NCBI RefSeq assembly: GCF_007990505.1
Contig: NZ_AP019822.1
Location: forward strand, 2,167,568-2,231,567
Direction of reading: 5' to 3'
DNA length: 64,000 nt
Origin: Pseudoleptotrichia goodfellowii
Lineage (GTDB): Bacteria; Fusobacteriota; Fusobacteriia; Fusobacteriales; Leptotrichiaceae
Shown here: positions 8,505 to 16,725 of the stretch, one piece after another
How positions within the stretch are numbered: the stretch's first letter is position 1
Layout of the letters: each line of letters starts with the position of its first letter
Translations under genes and position numbers: made by a program
Notes under the pieces: generated by a model
What the model saw: only the letters and a program-made list of their open reading frames with translations
Told to the model about the DNA's origin: nothing
The model's database searches: none

Positions 8505-8620
8505 AAGATTTTTTTAATTTTTTCTAAATTTTTTGACATTCTTTTCCCTGTCTGTTTTTATTCAATTTTTATAATTTTTTAGCTTCGTTTTTTACAGTTT
8601 CTTCAAGACTTTTCAAACCC

Positions 8621-9127
8621 TCATCCAATTATATTTTTTTCCAAAAAATAATTATAAAATCTTTCTTTCTGATCTTTTATTATTCTATTCGAATTAATAA
8701 ACTTAACAAATTCTTCTTTAGTAAGCCATTTATAATCTTCGGTTTCTCCGGGCTGGAGTTTGACAGAATTTTTATCATAATCAACAGTACACACAAAAGA
8801 GTACATTATAAAACTTTCCTTATCAACAATCGTTCTTTTTACTTGGGTAAAATCATTACATACGATTCCTGTTTCTTCCATAAGTTCTCTTTTTATACAG
8901 GAATACTTGTCTTCTCCTTTTAATGCCGAACCACCTGCAGTCGTTTCATAATATTCGGGAAACTTTTCTTTCGCCTTTGCTCTTTTTGTGCAGAGATATG
9001 TACCGTCTTTATGTTCTACAAATACTTCACAAACAATATGATACATTCCTTCAGGAATAGACTTGCCTCTTATTAAAGTACCTTCAAGTTTTTCTCCATT
9101 CCTGTTATACGCATCCCATTCTTCCAT
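8621..9127 (-). CDS. Nudix hydrolase, IDI/YfcD-like
   Basis: 168 residues with a complete Nudix box (G-x5-E-x7-RELMEETGI, about 66-88), so it should cleave a nucleoside diphosphate linked to a moiety using Mg2+. The opening WDAYNRNGEKLEGTLIRG and the KRAKAKEKFPEYYETTAGG stretch resemble the isopentenyl-diphosphate-isomerase-like Nudix subgroup (YfcD); the actual substrate is unknown. It sits 15 bp after the DUF488 gene and is probably carried on the cbiE transcript. Confidence 0.85.
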   Translation of the reverse strand: MEEWDAYNRNGEKLEGTLIRGKSIPEGMYHIVCEVFVEHKDGTYLCTKRAKAKEKFPEYYETTAGGSALKGEDKYSCIKRELMEETGIVCNDFTQVKRTIVDKESFIMYSFVCTVDYDKNSVKLQPGETEDYKWLTKEEFVKFINSNRIIKDQKERFYNYFLEKNIIG

Positions 9128-9142
9128 TCTGTTTCCTCTTTT

Positions 9143-9508
9143 CTACTGCAGAAATCTTTCTATATATTTTCTTAAAACAGGTATATGACTTGTTTCAGGT
9201 TCTTTTACCGCAGATACCATTGTCACATTTTCTTTTTGCAGCTCTTTTTCGATTAATTGAACAAAATTTTTAAATTCAGTATTTTCTTCAAGTTCTTTCC
9301 CATATTTTTCAGAAAATGTTTCGTAATCAATCATACCTTTATGATAAGATTCCCGTAATTCTTTAGTCGGAGTTATTTCTTTTGCCCAACAATCTATTTT
9401 TGCAGCTTCTTTCTTTTCTCCTCTCGGCCAAAGACGATCTATCAGAATTCTGAATCCGTCATCTTCAGATACAGAATCATAAACACGTTTCCACTGTAAT
9501 TTATTCAT
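9143..9508 (-). CDS. DUF488 family protein (YeaO-like)
   Basis: 121 residues. The diagnostic motif RILIDRLWPRGEKKE is near the N-terminus, with W-AKEITPTKELRESYHK in the middle and the MVSAVKEPETSHIPVLRKYI tail. The family is widespread and of unknown biochemical function. It follows cbiE after 24 bp and precedes the Nudix gene. No link to B12 synthesis is known to me; I treat it as a passenger. Confidence 0.85.
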   Translation of the reverse strand: MNKLQWKRVYDSVSEDDGFRILIDRLWPRGEKKEAAKIDCWAKEITPTKELRESYHKGMIDYETFSEKYGKELEENTEFKNFVQLIEKELQKENVTMVSAVKEPETSHIPVLRKYIERFLQ

Positions 9509-9532
9509 TTCATTACCTCACAAAACGGTACA

Positions 9533-10153
9533 TTATTTTTTCAAAACAACGACATTCATCTTAAATTTATAATCAACATCTTTTAATTCCAGTGCTTTAT
9601 ATTTATATATTTTCTCATCTTCGTAGGAAAGATTTTCCCCCACGTAAACCGTACTTTCTCCCATTCCGTTTTCAGAAAGCTGTCTTGCGATTTCCTGAGG
9701 CGTATTTTTATTATCGGTAAGCATTCCCACTTTCCCGTATTCTTCAAGCTTTGCAACATAGTCAAACTCTTTACCGTGTGCACTTGAAATAAATGCGTCA
9801 TACCAGTAGTCGGATATTTTTGCAAACATATACTGAACTGAAGAAATTCCGGGAATTACTTCCAATTCATCATCGGAAAAATGTTTTTTCATAAAAGTAA
9901 GCATACTGTAAAATCCCGTATCTCCCGATAATATCAAAGACATTTTTTTATCTCTATTTTCTTTTATAAATTTCAATACACTTTCCAAATCTCCTGTTAT
10001 ATAGCAGTATTCTTTATTTGCAGCATACTCTCCCAAACTTTCAATATGCCTTTTTCCTCCTACGATAACTTCCGATTCTTTCAGTTTTTTTATAGCTGCA
10101 GGCAGTATATAATCAAGGCTGCCCGGTCCCAATCCTAATACATTTATTTTCAT
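9533..10153 (-). CDS. cbiE: CbiE, cobalt-precorrin-7 C5-methyltransferase
   Basis: 206-residue SAM-dependent tetrapyrrole methylase. It opens INVLGLGPGSLDYILPAA, followed by EVIVGGKRHIE and ILSGDTGFYSML, the standard CbiE pattern. Methylates C5 of the corrin ring. A separate gene (not CobL-type fusion with CbiT). It follows cbiD after 21 bp. Confidence 0.92.
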   Translation of the reverse strand: MKINVLGLGPGSLDYILPAAIKKLKESEVIVGGKRHIESLGEYAANKEYCYITGDLESVLKFIKENRDKKMSLILSGDTGFYSMLTFMKKHFSDDELEVIPGISSVQYMFAKISDYWYDAFISSAHGKEFDYVAKLEEYGKVGMLTDNKNTPQEIARQLSENGMGESTVYVGENLSYEDEKIYKYKALELKDVDYKFKMNVVVLKK

Positions 10154-10174
10154 ATTGCTCCTAAGTTCTGTTTA

Positions 10175-11308
10175 TTAAACTTCTGTTTCGTCTTTTCTTT
10201 TAAAATGTTCAAAAAAGTTCTTACTGCTTCCGAGTTCTTCTCTTTCAGCGGAAATTATTAAAGTTTCCACTTCCAAATCCCAACCGTTTCTTCTGCAATA
10301 TTCCTCACATTTTTGCTTTGCTTTTTTTGCGAGAAGATTATAAACTTCTTTTTTTTCAATATATTTTGTAGCTTCTTCGGTCGTATTTGAAGCCATTATT
10401 TTTTTCAGGTTTTCCATACTTTCACCTACAAGCAGACAGTTTGCCGTAAGTATTTCCATTTTGGCATCGGAAACTCTGCTGTGAGTGTGGAATATTCCTC
10501 CGGCGACTTTTACAAATTTACCCAATTCCCCTATAAAATAAATCTTTTTTGCCTCAAATTCACACGCTCTGTCAAACATATATCCTACAAAGTTACTTAT
10601 TACAACTGCTTGGGAAGTATTATCCTTGAAGTGATCACTCAAATACTTTTTCCCTCTGTTTCCGAAAAGAAATATTGCTTCTTTGGTTCCCGTTATAGCA
10701 AGAGCCATTTTCAGCTCTACGGCAAGGGAGACTTTCCATGCTTCTTCGGACATAGGCTTTACTATCCCCATTGTTCCTAAAATAGATATTCCGCCGACTA
10801 TTCCCAATTTAGAATTTAGTGTCTTTTTGGCTGCTTCTTCTCCTTTAGGCACAAATATTTCCACGTCGGCTCCCATACCTTCGGGAAGTATACTCTCCAC
10901 AGTACTTCTTATCATTTTCATAGGAGTAGGATTTATTGCAGAATTACCCGGCTCGACGGGCAATCCCTTTTTAGTAACTTTTCCCACTCCTATTCCTCCG
11001 AAAACATTTATTTCCGAATCGTTACGCAAACTTACTTTTGAAAAAATTTCCAATCCGTGAGTAACATCAGGGTCATCCCCTCCGTCTTTCAGAACCGATG
11101 CCAAAGCATAGTCCTCTCTTTTTAACACAGAATTTATCTTTATTGATAAAGGTTGTCCTGAGGGAAGTTCTATTGTTACTTCGGGTATGTCGTTTTTGCC
11201 GTTTTCCAGAAGATATGTCAATGCCGCTTTAGTCGCTGCAGTTGCAGAGCTTCCCGTAGTATAGCCGTATCTTAATCTTTTACCCTGAAAATATACATAT
11301 TCTTCCAT
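10175..11308 (-). CDS. cbiD: CbiD, cobalt-precorrin-5B C1-methyltransferase
   Basis: 377 residues. The CbiD hallmark RYGYTTGSSATAATKAAL is at the N-terminus, with KDGGDDPDVTHG, GGIGVGKVTKKGL and AGGIFHTHSRVSDAKME further on. It methylates C1, using SAM, in the oxygen-independent pathway; its presence together with CbiG and CbiK shows this is the anaerobic route. Full length, in operon between cbiC and cbiE. Confidence 0.94.
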   Translation of the reverse strand: MEEYVYFQGKRLRYGYTTGSSATAATKAALTYLLENGKNDIPEVTIELPSGQPLSIKINSVLKREDYALASVLKDGGDDPDVTHGLEIFSKVSLRNDSEINVFGGIGVGKVTKKGLPVEPGNSAINPTPMKMIRSTVESILPEGMGADVEIFVPKGEEAAKKTLNSKLGIVGGISILGTMGIVKPMSEEAWKVSLAVELKMALAITGTKEAIFLFGNRGKKYLSDHFKDNTSQAVVISNFVGYMFDRACEFEAKKIYFIGELGKFVKVAGGIFHTHSRVSDAKMEILTANCLLVGESMENLKKIMASNTTEEATKYIEKKEVYNLLAKKAKQKCEEYCRRNGWDLEVETLIISAEREELGSSKNFFEHFKRKDETEV

Positions 11309-11340
11309 TCTGTTTCATTCCTTCCCTTTATTTATTACCC

Positions 11341-11985
11341 CTAATATCTATCTCTTTCGTACATTTGATAAAGTATCCCGTGAAGTACCGCTACCGCTAC
11401 CGTACTTCCTCCTTTTCTTCCGTTAGTTCTTATAAACGGAACATCATATTTGGAAAGTTCCGCTTTAGATTCAGGACATCCTACAAATCCTACAGGCACT
11501 CCTGCAATAAGTTTAGGTTTATTTTCACCCTCTTTATCCATTTTTTCAAGCAACATAAATAATGCTGTAGGTGCATTTCCTATTAAGAATATTTTTGTAT
11601 CTTTATCAGCTACTGCTCTTTCAATGGCTACCATTGATCTTGTAACTCCTCTTTCTTTTGCTTCTCTTGCTACATCCTCATCGTTTACAAGGCAATAAGC
11701 CGAAGCTCCGAATTTTCCAAGCCCTATTTTATTTAATCCTGTTACAATCATATTTGTATCACAGTATATTTTACATCCCGATCTTAAAGCTTCCATTGCT
11801 GAATTTACAGCATCGTTCTGAAATTCTACAATATCAGCATATTCAAAGTCGGCAGTCGTGTGAATAAGTCTTTTCACGATAGGTTTTTCCTGCTCGCTAA
11901 ATCTGTCGGCTCTATCCCCCAATTCTTCAGTAATCATTTCAAAACTTCTAACTTCTATGCCTTTCGGATCTTTAATGTATGACAT
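11341..11985 (-). CDS. cbiC: CbiC, cobalt-precorrin-8 methylmutase
   Basis: 214 residues. Moves the C11 methyl to C12 to give cobyrinic acid. The catalytic His is in RLIHTTADFEYAD; other CbiC/CobH features are GCKIYCDTNMIVTGL, GNAPTALFMLLE and GVPVGFVGCPESKAEL, ending with NGRKGGSTVAVAVLHGILY. Spacing of 32 bp to cbiD. Confidence 0.94.
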   Translation of the reverse strand: MSYIKDPKGIEVRSFEMITEELGDRADRFSEQEKPIVKRLIHTTADFEYADIVEFQNDAVNSAMEALRSGCKIYCDTNMIVTGLNKIGLGKFGASAYCLVNDEDVAREAKERGVTRSMVAIERAVADKDTKIFLIGNAPTALFMLLEKMDKEGENKPKLIAGVPVGFVGCPESKAELSKYDVPFIRTNGRKGGSTVAVAVLHGILYQMYERDRY

Positions 11986-12048
11986 TTTCCAATTTCCTCC
12001 TGTAATTTTTTTATTTTATCTAATTCAATTATTTGAATTACTTTTTTA

Positions 12049-13404
12049 TTATAATGTTTCCAATATATATTTGAAAAACTCTATATTTGAATAGAAAGAA
12101 ATGTGCGGATACCCTGCTAACAGGCTTTTTTTCTTATAACCGCAACTCCAATTTCTTTCGTCATTTTTTTCGATTTTATAAAAATGGTTATGACCCTTAG
12201 ATTTTTCATTATCTTCAGATATTTCCGAATAATGAAATTCGTGTCCTTTAGTTTTTATTCCGTTTCCGGTTTCTATGTTTATATATCCGAATCTTCCTAT
12301 ATTAAGTCGATTTCTCATAGAAATTTCCGCATCTATCAGTCCGCAGAAATCTCCGCTGTTTCCGTCTGTCAGATTCAGCTTTTTCGTCAGATAAATAAAC
12401 CCTCCGCATTCTCCGTATATTTTTACTCCCTTTTCAAAGGCTTCCTTTATACTTTCTTTCATAGAAATATTTTCGGATAATTCTTTATAATACAGTTCGG
12501 GGTATCCTCCACCTAAATAAACCATATCAATATTTTCGGGCAGTTTTTTATCTTTTACCGGGCTGAATTCTACTATTTCCAATCCTGAAAATCTCATAAG
12601 CTCCAAGTTTGATTCATAATAAAAAGAAAATGCTCCGTCTTTCGCCATCGCCACTCTTTTTCCTTTATATCTGTCTTTCAACTCTTTTAACGGCTCAAAA
12701 TCATCCATACTGCTTTCAGGCTCAAAATCCTCGGCAATTTCCCATATTCTTTTTAAATCAAGATTATTTTCGGCTATCTCTTTAAATAGTGCCTTTTTCT
12801 CTGCCAATTCTTCCGATGCATTCATTTCAAAAGCCTGTTTCAGTCCCAAATGTCTGCTTTCGATAGTCAGTTTTTCATTTCTCGGAAGAAATCCCAAACA
12901 TTCTATTCCCGTAAATCTTTCTACGGCTTCTTTCAGATTCAGATACAACTTTTCTGATGAAACGTTATTCAGTATAACGCCTTTTATTTTAACATTTTTA
13001 TCAAACATTTTAAAGCCCAAAACTTCCGCTGCAATACTTGTAGAGATACCTTTAGCATTTACAACCAGTATTACAGGGATATCAAGCATTCTCGATACAT
13101 GAGCCGTACTGAAATTATCCTTTTCATGACCTATTCCGTCATAAAGCCCCATAACTCCTTCAACTACAGCTATATCTTTACCTTTCGCCCCTGTTTCAAA
13201 TATATGTTTTAAAGTAGCTTCGTCAAACATAAAAGCATCAAGATTACGGGATTTATTCCCTGTAAACACTTCATGATAACTGGGATCGATATAATCAGGT
13301 CCTACTTTAAAGGGAGCAACATTTTCAAAAGAGGACATAAGTATACTGCTCAATGTTGTTTTTCCGCTGCCGCTCATTGCTCCCGCTATAAGTATTTTTT
13401 TCAT
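12049..13404 (-). CDS. cbiA: CbiA, cobyrinate a,c-diamide synthase
   Basis: 451 residues. Two domains: an N-terminal dethiobiotin-synthetase-like ATPase with P-loop GAMSGSGKTT and KVGPDYIDPSYH, and a C-terminal class I glutamine amidotransferase with nucleophile Cys in YGECGGFIYL and GGGYPELY. Amidates the a and c acetates of cobyrinic acid. The start overlaps the end of cbiO by four bases. Confidence 0.93.
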   Translation of the reverse strand: MKKILIAGAMSGSGKTTLSSILMSSFENVAPFKVGPDYIDPSYHEVFTGNKSRNLDAFMFDEATLKHIFETGAKGKDIAVVEGVMGLYDGIGHEKDNFSTAHVSRMLDIPVILVVNAKGISTSIAAEVLGFKMFDKNVKIKGVILNNVSSEKLYLNLKEAVERFTGIECLGFLPRNEKLTIESRHLGLKQAFEMNASEELAEKKALFKEIAENNLDLKRIWEIAEDFEPESSMDDFEPLKELKDRYKGKRVAMAKDGAFSFYYESNLELMRFSGLEIVEFSPVKDKKLPENIDMVYLGGGYPELYYKELSENISMKESIKEAFEKGVKIYGECGGFIYLTKKLNLTDGNSGDFCGLIDAEISMRNRLNIGRFGYINIETGNGIKTKGHEFHYSEISEDNEKSKGHNHFYKIEKNDERNWSCGYKKKSLLAGYPHISFYSNIEFFKYILETL

Positions 13405-14207
13405 AATAAGTTGTTCTCCTCCAAGAATGTATAATAATCATTTACGTCTATATTTTTACTTTTTAAATAACGTGTTATTTTTAAAACTGCGGGAATATTA
13501 AGATTCAATTCTTTTAAAAACTTAAAATCTTCAAAAACTTCATCCCGACTTCCCTGTCTTACGATTTTACCTTTATCCAAAACATAAATATAGTCTGCGA
13601 AATCATAGGCAAAATCCGTATCATGAGTAGACACGACAAGGGTTTTCCCTGCATCGGCAAAATTATTCAGAATTTCCGATACACTCTTCGTATTTTTGGA
13701 ATCAAGCCACGCAGTAGGCTCGTCCAAAATAAGCAAATCCGGCTCCATTGCCGTTATTGCAGCTATGGATACTCTTTTTTTCTGTCCGTAACTGAGATGA
13801 TGACACGGTCTGTCTTTCAAATCGAGTATATTAATTTCTTCCATTGCTTTTGTTATATTTTTTTCTACTTTTTCTTTAGAATAGCCCAGATTTTCAGGTC
13901 CGTAAGAAACTTCCTGAAAAACAAGAGGAGCAAATATTTGTATTTCAGGATCTTGAAACACTATTCCCACTTTTTTTCTAAGCTCTTCAAGATTTTTTTT
14001 CTTATGTAGTACTTTTTCGCCGTTTAAATATACACTCCCTTTTTGTGCCTGTAAAAGTCCGTTCATTATTGAAAATACAGTAGATTTTCCCGAACCGTTT
14101 TCTCCGAGAAAAACTGTTTTTTTACCTTTTTCAATATTAAGAGATATATCCTTTAACGCTTCAGTTTCTTCATCATAAGAAAAAGTTATATTTTCCAATT
14201 TAAGCAT
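13401..14207 (-). CDS. cbiO: CbiO, cobalt ECF transporter ATPase
   Basis: 268-residue ABC ATPase energising cobalt uptake. Walker A GENGSGKST, signature LSYGQKKRVSIAA, Walker B LLILDEPTAWLD and H-loop STHDTDFAYDFAD are all present. The LSYGQ signature and the ETEALKDISLNIEKG opening are typical of ECF energy subunits. Overlaps cbiQ by eight bases. Its partner substrate subunit gene, cbiM, is broken in this sequence. Confidence 0.92.
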   Translation of the reverse strand: MLKLENITFSYDEETEALKDISLNIEKGKKTVFLGENGSGKSTVFSIMNGLLQAQKGSVYLNGEKVLHKKKNLEELRKKVGIVFQDPEIQIFAPLVFQEVSYGPENLGYSKEKVEKNITKAMEEINILDLKDRPCHHLSYGQKKRVSIAAITAMEPDLLILDEPTAWLDSKNTKSVSEILNNFADAGKTLVVSTHDTDFAYDFADYIYVLDKGKIVRQGSRDEVFEDFKFLKELNLNIPAVLKITRYLKSKNIDVNDYYTFLEENNLL

Positions 14208-14892
14208 AATATCTTACCACCAAATATAAATTTATTATTATTACTGATATTGTAAAAACCGCTTCAATTCCGATTTTTTTATATTTTCTCGGAGAAAAAA
14301 TAAATTCTTTTCCCAGTCTTGATTCTACCGCTTTTATAGAATTGGAATTATAATAATAGGTTTTTCTTAATATAGCGACCACCAGCATCGGGAATGATTT
14401 CATACTGTTTTTGAAACTGCTGTAACCCAGTCTTACTTCCTGAGAGTTTTGCAATTTTTCTTTATTGTCGAATAAAAGAAATATATATCTGTAAATGAGC
14501 AGGAACATTTCTCTGAATATTTTGGGAAATCTCAATTTTCCGAATATATAATCCAAATCTATTATCGGAGTGGAGCAAATCAGAAAATATACTACAGAAA
14601 GTCCTGCAAAAGAACGTAGCAGAAATAACCATATATCAGCTTTTATCAGCAACAAAGAAATCACAGTAGTTAAAATAAATAAAGCCGGAATAAAGTTCAG
14701 TTTCAGCAAGTCCGATACTTTTACTTTCACAACGAACAAAAGGAGCAAATTAAATAACACAAGATTAAATACAATAACTCCTTTGTTCTCTGTACAAAGT
14801 AAAAATATTAATGTCGTCATTGACAATAAAAACTTTATTCCGGGATTTATATCTTTAATCGGATTCCCGTAAGATATTTTATCTATCAGCAT
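14200..14892 (-). CDS. cbiQ: CbiQ, cobalt ECF transporter transmembrane (T) subunit
   Basis: 230-residue inner-membrane protein with four to five hydrophobic segments. The coupling region RLGYSSFKNSMKSFPMLV and AVESRLGKEF resemble the two Ala-Arg-Gly type motifs of CbiQ that contact the ATPase. Opens IDKISYGNPIKDINPGIKFLL, as in the family. Overlaps cbiN by 14 bases and cbiO by eight. Confidence 0.88.
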   Translation of the reverse strand: MLIDKISYGNPIKDINPGIKFLLSMTTLIFLLCTENKGVIVFNLVLFNLLLLFVVKVKVSDLLKLNFIPALFILTTVISLLLIKADIWLFLLRSFAGLSVVYFLICSTPIIDLDYIFGKLRFPKIFREMFLLIYRYIFLLFDNKEKLQNSQEVRLGYSSFKNSMKSFPMLVVAILRKTYYYNSNSIKAVESRLGKEFIFSPRKYKKIGIEAVFTISVIIINLYLVVRYYA

Positions 14893-15181
14893 TTTTTCTT
14901 TCGCCTTTGAAATAACCTAATACATATCCTATAACTCCTGCACCTATTGCCGCCTGCAATGCAAACAATAAACTTTCAGTTTCACTGGGTAATTCTTCTA
15001 TTAAACTGCTGGCCCAAGGCTTGTAATCAGGATTAATTTCTCCTATTATTTCTTCTCCTTTATCGTCGGAACCGCCAAAATCGGCTTTCACTGTAAATAG
15101 AGGTACTGCACCTATTAACAGTATTATTACAACTAAAATTATATTTTTTTTGAATACATTTTTATCTTTATTTTCAGCCAT
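14879..15181 (-). CDS. cbiN: CbiN, cobalt transporter accessory membrane protein
   Basis: 100 residues with two membrane helices (about 12-31 and 72-92) joined by an extracytoplasmic loop containing GGSDDKGEEIIGEINPDYKPW, the conserved CbiN signature. Works with CbiM as the metal-specific part of the ECF complex. Its first codon abuts the end of cbiM. Confidence 0.9.
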   Translation of the reverse strand: MAENKDKNVFKKNIILVVIILLIGAVPLFTVKADFGGSDDKGEEIIGEINPDYKPWASSLIEELPSETESLLFALQAAIGAGVIGYVLGYFKGERKNADR

Positions 15182-15961
15182 TATGCTTCCACCTCTTTCG
15201 CGTTGTATTTATCAAGTATGTTCATAATTACGTTTGTAAGCAATCCTTCAATAATAGCCAAAGGAACCTGTGTTACCGCAAATACCATTCCGAATCTTAT
15301 AAATGAAGCCATAACTCCTCCGTCTGCTGAAGGATATGCAAGTGCTAATTGGAAAGATGTAACTACATATGTAGCCAAATCTCCTACAGCTGCTGCTAAA
15401 AATATTGCAAGTGTTCTGTTCTTTTTAGCCAGTCCTTTATAAATCAGATAAGACACTATAGGTCCCGCTATTGCCATTGAGAATGTATTTGCTCCCAATG
15501 TTGTAAATCCTCCGTGTGCAAGCAATCCTGCCTGAAATATCAATACTATAGTTCCAAGTATTGAAGTTACAAATGGACCGTATAATATAGCCGAAAGTCC
15601 CACTCCTGTAGGATGTGACGAACTTCCTGTTACCGAAGGAATTTTTAATGCCGAAAGAATAAATATAAACGCCCCTGCCAACGCAAGTGTCATTTTTTCA
15701 CGTACACTTCCTTTTGAGACACTTTGAATTTTTTTAATCCCGATAACCCAAAACGGCACACATACGATAAACCATACTACTGCAGACCGCATCTTTTACT
15801 GCTGCGTCTTTATTGGATGCCCAAAACGGCACACATACGATAAACCATACTACTACCCATTGTTTAGGTAAAAAACCTTCCATAATGTGCATTGAATAAC
15901 CGTTTGCAAATAATACAAACATTCCTGTTAAAACAAGAAACAATGATGTTCTCTTTTTCAT
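15181..15961 (-). pseudogene. cbiM: CbiM, cobalt ECF transporter S-component, interrupted by a 73-bp insertion
   Basis: The gene starts at 15961 behind AAAGGAG with a signal peptide and the metal-binding start GYSMHIMEGFLP, where the mature Met-His terminus coordinates cobalt. After residue 47 the frame is lost because a 35-bp segment is present twice (15747-15781 and 15820-15854) with 38 bp of extra sequence between. The first frame ends after 75 codons; the remainder is open from an ATG at 15792 (203 codons). Removing one 73-bp unit restores an uninterrupted 235-residue CbiM. The downstream part alone lacks the metal-binding N-terminus and has no good ribosome binding site. Either a real inactivation, possibly reversible, or an assembly error. 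Confidence 0.85.
15747..15854. repeat. 35-bp direct repeat bracketing 38-bp insert in cbiM
   Basis: Two identical 35-bp copies (15747-15781, 15820-15854) starting CCCAAAACGGCACACATACG, offset by 73 bp. The 38 bp between them are richer in G+C than the surrounding gene and contain two near-repeats on the minus strand (AAAGACGCAGCAGTA and AAAGATGCGGTCTGCAGTA). Recombination or slippage between the 35-bp copies would precisely repair cbiM. Confidence 0.95.
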
Positions 15962-15998
15962 TTAGACTCTCCTTTTGAAATAAAATTTTGATTAGGTT

Positions 15999-16027
15999 AA
16001 AAAAAAAATCAGCTGAAAGCCGAAATT
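15999..16027 (-). terminator. Terminator-like hairpin in riboswitch expression platform
   Basis: On the minus strand TCGGC-TTTCA-GCTGA is followed by a run of ten T. It lies between the cobalamin riboswitch and cbiM, where it could end transcription when B12 is bound. Confidence 0.5.
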
Positions 16028-16117
16028 CAATACACGCCAAAAGCTCTATAATACTGATTATACTACCGTTGTATAACTTTATTATAATAGAACTAAATCG
16101 CCGTTGATTTATTTTTA

Positions 16118-16131
16118 TTGATGTATATCAA
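16118..16131. promoter_or_regulatory. FNR/CRP-type palindrome
   Basis: TTGATGTATATCAA is a perfect match to the FNR consensus TTGAT-N4-ATCAA. It lies downstream of the riboswitch and upstream of a TATAAT (16081-16086, minus), so it could control a second, oxygen-responsive promoter for cbiM. The spacing to that -10 is a few bases longer than the classical class II distance, so function is uncertain. Confidence 0.4.
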
Positions 16132-16166
16132 ACTTTCCCTTCCCAGAAAATTTAAATAATAAATAT

Positions 16167-16317
16167 TAGGCAAGTCTCCTGACTAACTTCATCCTACTCG
16201 TACCCTTCCCGAAAATATTATTTTCAGTGGTTTTCATGTACTTTCGTCAGTTTCACAGTAGTGGGGGCTGTATCGGATTTCAACCGATTTCCTTATTAAG
16301 TTTGTAAAAACACCTAA
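16167..16317 (-). ncRNA. Cobalamin (AdoCbl) riboswitch
   Basis: On the minus strand the conserved blocks occur in order: AGGTGTTTTT, GGTTGAAATCCGA, CAGCCCCCACTACTGTGA, GGATGAAG and the B12 box AGTCAGGAGACTTGCC (16169-16184). This RNA binds adenosylcobalamin and shuts down expression of the cbiMNQO-ACDE genes that follow. A long platform of about 200 nt separates it from cbiM. Confidence 0.93.
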
Positions 16318-16329
16318 AACTCTATTAAC

Positions 16330-16357
16330 AGTATACTACTTTTTCAGAATTTGTCAA
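16330..16357 (-). promoter_or_regulatory. Promoter of the riboswitch-controlled cbi operon
   Basis: Minus strand TTGACA (16352-16357), 16-bp spacer, TATACT (16330-16335). A start near 16323 places the riboswitch at the very 5' end of the transcript. Confidence 0.8.
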
Positions 16358-16485
16358 GGGGTAAATAAAAATTTCTTTTAAAAAGTTTATACCCATTTTG
16401 AATATAGTGTTTTAATATTTATTTTTTATAAAATTGCAGATTTTAATAAGTTACAGACTTCATAAACTCCTTTTTATATTTCCTC

Positions 16486-16725
16486 CTAATCGTCCACTTT
16501 TTCAGCTTCGATTATATCTTCATTTTTTTTATTGTTTTCAATAGGTTCTTCAGGTATTACAAAAGCTGCGATAACGTAAGTAAATAAGCCTATTCCCCAT
16601 CCTAACATCAGTATAACGCATACTATTCTTACGATAGTAGGATCTATATTGAAATATTTTCCAAGTCCTCCGCACACTCCGGCTATTTTTTTATCAGTTC
16701 TTGATCTGTATAATCTTTTTGTCAT
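16486..16725 (-). CDS. Possible independent PspC product from internal start
   Basis: In frame within the cbiK fusion. GAGGAGG at 16734-16740 lies eight bases before ATG 16725, an ideal ribosome binding site. The 79-residue product would be a stand-alone PspC protein, matching the size and start (MTKRLYRSRTDKKIAGVCGG) of ordinary PspC proteins of envelope stress systems. Whether it is made is inference. Confidence 0.45.
   Translation of the reverse strand: MTKRLYRSRTDKKIAGVCGGLGKYFNIDPTIVRIVCVILMLGWGIGLFTYVIAAFVIPEEPIENNKKNEDIIEAEKVDD

Noticed and set aside
8564-8620. 19-codon TTG-started frame after the Nudix gene (LDEGLKSLEETVKNEAKKL)
   Set aside because: No ribosome binding site, rare start codon and length compatible with chance.
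15181-15792. Intact CbiM starting at the ATG at 15792
   Set aside because: This start lies in the inserted sequence, lacks a ribosome binding site and would omit the metal-binding N-terminus.
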